From assembly GCA_016841005.1 (NCBI GenBank), contig JAEORG010000074.1, positions 1 through 12,362 on the forward strand: a DNA stretch of 12,362 nucleotides. Reading direction: 5' to 3'. Position 1 is the first letter of the stretch. Each line of letters opens with the position of its first letter. A program made the position numbers and the translations under genes. The stretch is from Candidatus Thorarchaeota archaeon (GTDB lineage: Archaea; Asgardarchaeota; Thorarchaeia; Thorarchaeales; Thorarchaeaceae). Positions 7,388-12,362 of the stretch are shown here, piece by piece. The notes under the pieces are model-generated. The model was given only the letters and a program-made list of their open reading frames with translations. It was not told the DNA's origin and made no database searches.

Positions 7388-7426
7388 ACCATGTGCAATT
7401 ATATGCACATGGTCCATCCTATTTTT
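7388..7426 (+). terminator. Perfect 10-bp hairpin followed by a T run
   Basis: ACCATGTGCA (7388-7397) and TGCACATGGT (7404-7413) are exact inverse complements around the 6-base loop ATTATA. Eight bases later comes TTTTT (7422-7426). It lies 11 bases after the stop of the acyl-CoA dehydrogenase. A transcript terminator or an mRNA-stabilising/processing hairpin is likeliest. The dyad is also symmetric enough to be an operator for the next gene. The eight-base gap before the T run is longer than in a typical intrinsic terminator. Confidence 0.5.
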
Positions 7427-7451
7427 GAATCAACTTGGAGATAATCTGAGA

Positions 7452-8270
7452 ATGCTGAAGGTACCTGAGTTTGTACAAAAGGGATTCAGATTCCTCATTT
7501 CATATCGACAAATAGGGAAAGCAGTATCCTCAGTTCTAGGATTTTTCGAAGTTCCGATACTTGATTTTTTTTCACTGCTTGAGAAATATACGGAGTATGA
7601 ATATTTCAAGGATTTAATGGCAAGAATGACACAGCTTTATGGAAGTAGGGTCATCCCATTAGGAGTTAGTCTTTCTGCAATTCCAGCAATTTCCCCCACT
7701 GAGGAAATCATCAATATTGTTAGCCGTGTTGAAAGTCTTGCAATTGGATATTGTCATTGTCGTAACAAACACAAAAACTGTAACAATGAGGTATGGACAT
7801 GCATTCACGTAGGAACAGCTAAGAGTATTGACGAGATATCAAAGAAGAAGCCGGTGAAATCTGCCACCTTAGAAGAAGTAATAGAGCTGCTCCATAGATC
7901 TAATGAAGCTGGACTAGTACATCAACTAATAACTGCGCCTTCTAGTGAATTCTTCTACGTTATTTGTAACTGTTGTCCATGTTGTTGTGTAATGCTGAGA
8001 AGTGCCATCGGGCATGGACTTGGGAACACAGCACTGGCTTCGAACTTCATAGCCTCTGTAAATGATGACATTTGTACATCATGTGGTACCTGCGTTAATA
8101 GATGCAATTTTGGCGCATGTAGAATGGATTCCACAGGTTTTAGTTTCAACCCTGAGTATTGTGTTGGGTGTGGCTTATGTGTGACAGTTTGCCCAGAGGG
8201 TGCTATCCAGATGAGAAGACGGAAAGAAGAAGAGTTCCATACTCGTCCACTCCAACCTCTATCAGATTGA
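7452..8270 (+). CDS. Cysteine-rich protein with C-terminal 2[4Fe-4S] ferredoxin domain
   Basis: 272 residues from ATG 7452, which follows GGAG (7437-7440) by 11 bases; a TTG at 7425 would add nine residues but lacks a Shine-Dalgarno site. The N-terminal 95 residues are helical with no motif I know. Next come two cysteine groups, C101-H-C103-R with C110 and C117, and CNCCPCCC at 172-179, separated by an EAGLVH segment. The C-terminus is a bacterial-type ferredoxin: C208-x2-C211-x2-C214-x3-C218, where the usual following Pro is Asn, and C237-x2-C240-x2-C243-x3-C247-P. The two ferredoxin clusters are [4Fe-4S]; the middle group could hold a further cluster or metal. There is no signal peptide, so it is cytoplasmic. 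Its position behind the acyl-CoA dehydrogenase suggests electron transfer from that enzyme, an inference. The stop is three bases from the convergent MBL gene. Confidence 0.88.
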   Translation: MLKVPEFVQKGFRFLISYRQIGKAVSSVLGFFEVPILDFFSLLEKYTEYEYFKDLMARMTQLYGSRVIPLGVSLSAIPAISPTEEIINIVSRVESLAIGYCHCRNKHKNCNNEVWTCIHVGTAKSIDEISKKKPVKSATLEEVIELLHRSNEAGLVHQLITAPSSEFFYVICNCCPCCCVMLRSAIGHGLGNTALASNFIASVNDDICTSCGTCVNRCNFGACRMDSTGFSFNPEYCVGCGLCVTVCPEGAIQMRRRKEEEFHTRPLQPLSD

Positions 8271-8273
8271 AAC

Positions 8274-8912
8274 TCAAATAACCAAAATTTCTCCCCTGCT
8301 CATGACACTGCAGGAAACATTCTCTGCTAATTCTCGAACTTGTTTGCAAAACCCTTTTGGGTTTCTCACAAGCCAGTGCATCGGGATTAATCGAGGGAGC
8401 GTCACTTGAAAAGTTTTCAATTCCTGAAGTGCCTTCTTCGGTGACATAGTCGGTCCTCCTCCAATTGGTATCGCAAGAACGTCAAGTTTCTGGTCTTTGA
8501 AGCCCTTCAGAGTCATCGTATCCCCTGCGTGCCCAAATGATTTGCTATTGGTTCTAACAATAACCCCTGTAGTTTCAATACCTTTGAAAAGACCATGTCG
8601 CCCTGTTATGAAATGTAATGTCCAAATTCCATGGGTGTGTGATGTCCCTGGATCTGCTTTCAGTGCTCTATCCTCATATTCTACAAATTCCTGAAGCACT
8701 TGTTCATTTGCGATAAATATCGCGTGTTTATTTCGTTCAAGAAATGTGGAAATACCCCCGGTGTGGTCAGAATGCTTGTGTGTACAATAGAGAATGTCGC
8801 CATCAAAATCCCCTGATTTCTTGTTACTTGGATCTATAACCAGCGCAGAATCTTTCGTTGAAATACGAAATCCAGACTGTCCAAGATATTCAATTTCTAG
8901 TTCTTCTGACAT
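8274..8912 (-). CDS. MBL-fold metal-dependent hydrolase (UPF0173/YtkL-like)
   Basis: 212 residues, a typical length for the single-domain group. It opens with EIEYLGQSGFRIS and holds the metallo-beta-lactamase metal motif THKHSDH (44-50), with H45, H47, D49 and H50. GHAGDT (127-132) supplies the next His and bridging Asp, and H179 in PMHW is the last expected ligand, so the dinuclear site looks intact. The LGQSGFRI start and the GHAGDT/PMHW pair match the UPF0173 group, whose substrates are mostly unknown. The ATG at 8912 has AGGTGGA some distance upstream. A TATA-like TTTATTTA (8953-8946 on the minus strand) lies about 35-40 bases before the start. It is divergent from the nitroreductase operon and convergent with the ferredoxin-like gene. 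Confidence 0.9.
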   Translation of the reverse strand: MSEELEIEYLGQSGFRISTKDSALVIDPSNKKSGDFDGDILYCTHKHSDHTGGISTFLERNKHAIFIANEQVLQEFVEYEDRALKADPGTSHTHGIWTLHFITGRHGLFKGIETTGVIVRTNSKSFGHAGDTMTLKGFKDQKLDVLAIPIGGGPTMSPKKALQELKTFQVTLPRLIPMHWLVRNPKGFCKQVRELAENVSCSVMSRGEILVI

Positions 8913-8944
8913 CTCTTAAACCATATTCCACCTACTTTGAACAT

Positions 8945-9039
8945 GTAAATAAATCCAGAGTACTTGAGTATGAACGCTTTTGGTTGGAGGGTTAGCTACT
9001 TAAGAAGGCGATTCTCGGTCGAAACATCATTGACAGGAG
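8945..9039. promoter_or_regulatory. Divergent promoter region between the MBL hydrolase and nitroreductase genes
   Basis: The 138-base gap (8913-9050) has TAAATAAA at 8946-8953, which reads TTTATTTA toward the MBL gene, and CTACTTAAGAA (8996-9006), a weak TATA candidate for the plus strand. AGGAG (9035-9039) is 11 bases before the TTG start at 9051 and supports that start; the nearby GTG at 9042 is followed at once by an in-frame TAA. No inverted repeat stands out. Confidence 0.35.
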
Positions 9040-9050
9040 TAGTGTAATCG

Positions 9051-9800
9051 TTGGAAGACAACGAAACCATCAAGACAATAAAGAATCGCAGAGCAATCCG
9101 AGATTATGAAACATCGAAGGATGTACCAGACGAACTCATTTACAAAATTATTGAAGCTGGAGGATATGCACCGAGTGCTGAGAATCAGCAACCTTGGCGC
9201 ATTATTGTTGTTCGCGATAAGGAGGTACAAAGGTTCATCGGGCAAAAAGCAGTCGATAGAACTGTACTGCTATTTGGAAGAGCGACTCCTCGTGAGGAAC
9301 TAGAGCGACGATTGGGTTATATTGAGTCAAAAGCAAGCATGGAGCGTACGATTGATATTCTAATTTCTGGAGCTCGATTTGAATACATTAAGGGTGAACC
9401 AGAAACTAATGGAGCACCAGTTCTGCTTGTTCTTGCAGTTGATCAGACTCATGTTGGGAACTCTCAAGCAACCCTACGGGGTACTGGTGGAGTGTACGGT
9501 TGGTCAGGCCCCAGACATGCAGTAATAGCAGGTTCAATGATGATGCAGAACATGGCACTGGCTGCAGCATCGATGGGAATAGGAAGTTGTGTTTCATCAG
9601 TTCAACTTGATCACTTCGATGATGTCGGAGAAATATCTGAAAAATTGGAAATTCCATTTCCACACTGGGTTCCAATCCTTTGTCTAACTCTTGGATATCC
9701 ATTAGCTGAACGTACTCTGGGTCCACCGCGACAGGGGCCAGAAGAGATTGCATTCCTCAACAAGTGGGGAGAATCATTCACAAAGGAGGCTAATAAATGA
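9051..9800 (+). CDS. Nitroreductase-family FMN oxidoreductase
   Basis: 249 residues. The FMN phosphate-binding arginines are in NRRAIRDY (12-19). APSAENQQPW (40-49) is the conserved loop over the flavin, GSMMMQNMALAAASMGIGS (161-179) is the core dimer helix, and LGYP (214-217) leads into the C-terminal flavin-contacting stretch. Family members use NAD(P)H or other donors to reduce nitro compounds, quinones, enones or flavin analogues, and some do desaturation or dehalogenation; the substrate here is unknown. Residues about 70-120 form an insertion, rich in Arg and Glu, longer than in minimal nitroreductases; in some family members this region shapes substrate access. The TTG start has AGGAG 11 bases upstream. 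The stop overlaps the next ATG in ATGA, marking a coupled pair. Confidence 0.92.
   Translation: MEDNETIKTIKNRRAIRDYETSKDVPDELIYKIIEAGGYAPSAENQQPWRIIVVRDKEVQRFIGQKAVDRTVLLFGRATPREELERRLGYIESKASMERTIDILISGARFEYIKGEPETNGAPVLLVLAVDQTHVGNSQATLRGTGGVYGWSGPRHAVIAGSMMMQNMALAAASMGIGSCVSSVQLDHFDDVGEISEKLEIPFPHWVPILCLTLGYPLAERTLGPPRQGPEEIAFLNKWGESFTKEANK
9783..9789 (+). promoter_or_regulatory. Strong Shine-Dalgarno site inside the nitroreductase gene
   Basis: AAGGAGG sits seven bases before the ATG at 9797, within the last codons of the nitroreductase gene. It is the best ribosome-binding site in the window and fixes the start of the coupled SHOCT-like protein. Confidence 0.7.
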
Positions 9801-10345
9801 GTGATCTAGAAATTCTCCGGTCCAGCTTTGTTGCATTTATTGATGGCATGTGGTGGGGTCTTAGAGATAACACTGGACCACTATCCATGTATGAGGGGTA
9901 CGAACAAGGGTTCAGGCAAATTGGTGAGGAGTACGCCACGAAAGTAGGCGGAAGGGGACCAGAAGCTGCTGCGAAAATCTCTGCTGAAATAATGTCAGCA
10001 ATTGGACTCGATGCAGAAGCTAGCGGGTCAGAAGTAATTGTGAAAGAATGCCCAATATGGAACAGGATTCTCGAGAGGGGTCTGGAATTTGCATTCCATA
10101 TTGAGGAGATTTGTTGGAAACCTATGTTGGAAGCTATAGGAGAGAAGACTGGATCCAAACCTATCATGCTTAGTTCACTCCGTTTGAATTCAATCGCAAT
10201 GGCTAGAATAAATCATAAGATTGGAAAAATCAAGACCGCACTTGACAAAGGAGTTATCTCACAAGAAGAATTTGATAAAGAGAAGACTAAACTGTCAACA
10301 GAGTCAACTAAGATTCCTGAATTTGGTCAATACAGATTTCAGTAG
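9797..10345 (+). CDS. Hypothetical protein with C-terminal SHOCT-like segment
   Basis: 182 residues. The main domain, about residues 1-130, has a helical N-terminus and then IVKECPIWNR (81-90) and IEEICWKPM (102-110). This layout, an E-C-P motif followed by a second Cys in a helix, recalls the ATC-hydrolase/V4R-like small-molecule-binding families, but I cannot assign it firmly. Residues 141-166 (KIGKIKTALDKGVISQEEF and on) match the SHOCT pattern, a short helical hairpin often found at protein ends and thought to mediate assembly. The gene overlaps the nitroreductase stop by four bases and has a strong ribosome-binding site, so equal or higher expression is likely. It may be a substrate-binding or maturation partner of the nitroreductase; that is inference. 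There is no membrane segment or signal peptide. Confidence 0.8.
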   Translation: MSDLEILRSSFVAFIDGMWWGLRDNTGPLSMYEGYEQGFRQIGEEYATKVGGRGPEAAAKISAEIMSAIGLDAEASGSEVIVKECPIWNRILERGLEFAFHIEEICWKPMLEAIGEKTGSKPIMLSSLRLNSIAMARINHKIGKIKTALDKGVISQEEFDKEKTKLSTESTKIPEFGQYRFQ

Positions 10346-10374
10346 GTAGCTCATCTTAGCTGCACTGCTTCCAC

Positions 10375-10380
10375 AGGAGG
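10375..10380 (+). promoter_or_regulatory. Shine-Dalgarno site of the acyl-synthase gene
   Basis: AGGAGG is 10 bases before the ATG at 10391 and supports that start. The 45-base gap to the preceding gene shows no good promoter or terminator, so transcription from upstream is likely. Confidence 0.6.
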
Positions 10381-10390
10381 CACAAGAAAA

Positions 10391-11656
10391 ATGGAGTCCC
10401 TAGAAAAGGCTGGGCTTGCTGTCAATTACAACAAGCTCAAAGAAACAAAACCTGAGTCAATGCCATCGAGAGTTCATATTTGGGATGAAACACTTCGAGA
10501 TGGAGAACAAACCCCAGGGGTTGCATTGACTATTGAGGAGAAGATCGATATTGCGAAACTCCTCGATGATATAGGAGTGTCAATTGTGGCTGTTGGTTTC
10601 CCTGCAGTGTCAGAGGCAGAGAAGAAAGCAGTGACAGCAATTGCAAATGAGGGACTTCGAAATGCAGTTGTTGCAGCTCCAGCAAGAGCAGTGATTTCTG
10701 ACTTAGACGCATGCATTGATGCAGGAGTCAGTGAAGTTCCAATTTTCATTGCTACTTCAGATTTCCGACTCAAATACCAACTCAGAATGACACGTGAGGA
10801 TATGCTTGAACGACTGACTCATTGTGTAGAATATGGAAAAGAACATGGTTTGATTGTTGATTATATTGCCGAAGATTCAACAAGAAGTGATATGGATTTC
10901 TTGTGTGATGCGTATAAACACGCTATTGATGCTGGTGCAGATAAGATATGTGTCGCAGATACAGTGGGCTTCGTGAGACCACGAGTCATGACTCACATCA
11001 TGAGAGAAATTAAATCACGGCTGTACAAGGATAGCAAGTATAAAGTTCCAATAGCTGTTCACTGCCATAATGACTTCGGACTAGCAAATGCAAATACTCT
11101 AGCTGCAATAGAAGAGGGGGCAACCTATGCACATGTCTGCGTAAATGGATATGGTGAAAGAGCAGGTAATGCAGCATTAGAGGAGGTAGTAATTTCCCTC
11201 GAAGAGCTATACGGAGTTAAAACTGGAATTCAAACAGAGAAAATGTATCGCCTATCCAAAGTCGTCGAACGACACTTCATGATACCTCTACCACTTCACA
11301 AAGCGATTTCTGGAGATAATGCATTCACACACTCCAGTGGAATTCATTCTCATGGCCAATTGACTCACTCAATGACCTATGAGCCTATCAATCCACTTCT
11401 TGTAGGAAGACGGAGAGAGTTTCATCTGGGTAAGTTTGTGGGCAGACACTTTGTTGAATACTTATTGAAGATGGGTGGTGTTCGTGCTACTGAAGAACAA
11501 GCAAGAGAGATTTCAGAGCGTGTAAAGAAAACTCATGAGGCCATTAAGAAACACCAATCCAAAGAGTCGTTTGACAAGATCAAGGCTGAATTAAGATCTC
11601 TCCGAACAGGTGTTTCTGAGAGGGAGTTTTGGGCAATAGTCTTTGATGTAATCTAG
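10391..11656 (+). CDS. Isopropylmalate/homocitrate/citramalate synthase-family enzyme
   Basis: 421 residues. It should condense acetyl-CoA with a 2-oxoacid. The TIM barrel starts with DETLRDGEQTPG (32-43), which gives the metal ligand D32 and the substrate-binding R36. AEDSTRSD (160-167), HCHNDFGLANANTL (224-237, metal ligands H224 and H226) and GYGERAGNAALEEV (253-266) follow, and FTHSSGIHSHG (312-322) is the family's C-terminal His motif. The sequence ends soon after the subdomain helices and has no LeuA-type regulatory domain, so leucine feedback by that route is unlikely. EDSTRS is nearer the isopropylmalate/citramalate type than the EDSFRS form of homocitrate synthases, but specificity cannot be settled by reading. 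The first 27 residues extend beyond the usual start. No leuCD-like hydratase genes are adjacent. Its TAG stop is shared through CTAG with the opposite-strand gene. Confidence 0.92.
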   Translation: MESLEKAGLAVNYNKLKETKPESMPSRVHIWDETLRDGEQTPGVALTIEEKIDIAKLLDDIGVSIVAVGFPAVSEAEKKAVTAIANEGLRNAVVAAPARAVISDLDACIDAGVSEVPIFIATSDFRLKYQLRMTREDMLERLTHCVEYGKEHGLIVDYIAEDSTRSDMDFLCDAYKHAIDAGADKICVADTVGFVRPRVMTHIMREIKSRLYKDSKYKVPIAVHCHNDFGLANANTLAAIEEGATYAHVCVNGYGERAGNAALEEVVISLEELYGVKTGIQTEKMYRLSKVVERHFMIPLPLHKAISGDNAFTHSSGIHSHGQLTHSMTYEPINPLLVGRRREFHLGKFVGRHFVEYLLKMGGVRATEEQAREISERVKKTHEAIKKHQSKESFDKIKAELRSLRTGVSEREFWAIVFDVI

Positions 11657-12357
11657 TACCTCTCTCGCCTCGATAACTGACGACGGAGAAGAACACCGAG
11701 GTCCATTATCGCAATTCCAACAAGAAATCCTGAACCGAATAGAGCAAGAACTACCAAATTTGTCATCCAACCTTGGTAGAGAAAATACCAAACAACTTCA
11801 AAGATCATGAAAATTGTCGCGATAAATAGAGCGAAATAGATCCCCAGCCTAAAGACCTTGGTAGCACTAGATGATTGTCTTGCTACTTCCCCCAACTCAT
11901 ATCCTTCGGGTGCACGTACTTGGACAAAGGCGCCTCCAGCAACCTGATCAATCACAAACGACTCAAGTTTTTCACTGGGTATCTTATCACTTGTAGCTTC
12001 GATAAATGACCCTCTGAGAAATTTGAATGCGGCACCTCCGCTGAAAATAGTAAGTACTGCAATGACAGCAATGTAGACTATAACCTGCCAGAATACAAAC
12101 ACTGCCAGTACTGCAGCAAGAATGGTAAGAACACAGAGGATATCAAAGATTCCACCTGCACTCTCTACACCTCCAACAAAGAGGAATCCAAGTCTACGCA
12201 TTGCTGATACATTAACCCAAGTTTCGTAATAATGCGTGTCTTCTTCGCCAAGATGGCTTGCCAAGGAGTCCTTGACTTCTTCCTTTTTTTCGCCATATAC
12301 TGTGATAAAGAGGTCAGCTTCAAGTTCCTTATTTTCTTCAGACGCGGATATCTCCAT
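11653..12357 (-). CDS. Four-helix membrane protein of unknown function (5' end uncertain)
   Basis: 234 residues from ATG 12357, five bases from the window edge. The frame stays open to the edge, and AGGTA directly before the ATG is too close to be a good Shine-Dalgarno site, so the gene may begin outside the window. A charged soluble N-terminal region (1-55) precedes two closely spaced hydrophobic helices (about 66-88 and 89-113). A loop of about 55 residues follows, with a VIDQVAGGAFVQVRAPEGYE strand-like stretch, then helices at about 168-192 and 198-222, and an Arg-rich end (RRQLSRRERY) that is probably cytoplasmic. I recognise no family. The positive end and N-terminal soluble part suggest both ends face the cytoplasm. 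It is convergent with the acyl-synthase gene, sharing four bases. Confidence 0.75.
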   Translation of the reverse strand: MEISASEENKELEADLFITVYGEKKEEVKDSLASHLGEEDTHYYETWVNVSAMRRLGFLFVGGVESAGGIFDILCVLTILAAVLAVFVFWQVIVYIAVIAVLTIFSGGAAFKFLRGSFIEATSDKIPSEKLESFVIDQVAGGAFVQVRAPEGYELGEVARQSSSATKVFRLGIYFALFIATIFMIFEVVWYFLYQGWMTNLVVLALFGSGFLVGIAIMDLGVLLRRQLSRRERY

Positions 12358-12362
12358 TACCT

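Noticed and set aside
8941..8946. ACATGT in the MBL/nitroreductase gap as a third copy of a shared operator
   Set aside because: A six-base palindrome is expected a few times by chance in 12 kb at this base composition, and no second half-site is spaced as at 2613-2629.
9790..10167. Minus-strand 125-codon open frame opposite the SHOCT-like gene
   Set aside because: The plus-strand gene has a strong ribosome-binding site and coupled start; the antisense frame has neither and resembles no protein.
10346..10374. AGCT...AGCT near the end of the SHOCT-like gene as a possible hairpin
   Set aside because: The arms pair over only about five bases and there is no T run, so it does not stand out from chance.
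1..12362. Search for tRNA, rRNA, CRISPR repeats, transposase genes or toxin-antitoxin pairs
   Set aside because: No regularly spaced repeats, tRNA-like arms, terminal inverted repeats or recognisable mobile or defence genes were seen; the window reads as ordinary metabolic chromosome.

Overview
The window reads as chromosomal DNA of an archaeon, possibly of the Asgard group (Thorarchaeota-like). Evidence: a thiolase paired with a DUF35 zinc-ribbon protein, a longin/roadblock-like protein at the left edge, GTG and TTG starts, Shine-Dalgarno sites of the GGAG/GGTGA type, TTTTTATA-like promoter elements, moderate-to-low GC and very tight gene packing. The lineage is an inference from gene content and style, not from a marker gene. 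I see no rRNA, tRNA, CRISPR array, insertion sequence, phage gene or origin. No stretch longer than 300 bases lacks a gene; the longest gap is about 155 bases (6019-6173).

Layout. (1) 1-1247: two translationally coupled plus-strand genes. The first runs in from beyond the left edge and is longin/roadblock-like with a winged-helix segment, a very acidic linker and a C-terminal helix; the second is a small protein with a lysine-rich tail. (2) 1262-3407: a minus-strand LarA-family protein that has lost the catalytic positions I can align, divergent from a plus-strand VTT/DedA-type membrane protein with only 22-34 bases between the starts. (3) 3374-4360: an unrecognised minus-strand protein with a HEADYEP motif, overlapping the membrane-protein gene tail to tail. 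(4) 4460-8270: an acyl-CoA module, made of the thiolase + DUF35 operon (minus) divergent from an acyl-CoA dehydrogenase followed by a cysteine-rich ferredoxin-like protein (plus). (5) 8274-8912: an MBL-fold hydrolase (minus). (6) 9051-11656: a plus-strand run of nitroreductase, a coupled small protein ending in a SHOCT-like segment, and an isopropylmalate/homocitrate synthase-family enzyme. (7) 11653-12357: a minus-strand four-helix membrane protein that may start beyond the right edge.

How they work together. The acyl-CoA dehydrogenase, thiolase and DUF35 protein fit fatty-acid or branched-acyl-CoA metabolism, or acetoacetyl-CoA formation. No ETF genes are in view; the cysteine-rich 2[4Fe-4S] protein just downstream of the dehydrogenase is a candidate electron partner. 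The nitroreductase and its coupled partner look like one functional unit. The most unusual items are the apparently inactive LarA homologue, the CNCCPCCC iron-sulfur protein, and the coupled pair with oppositely charged tails. None is a demonstrated new system.
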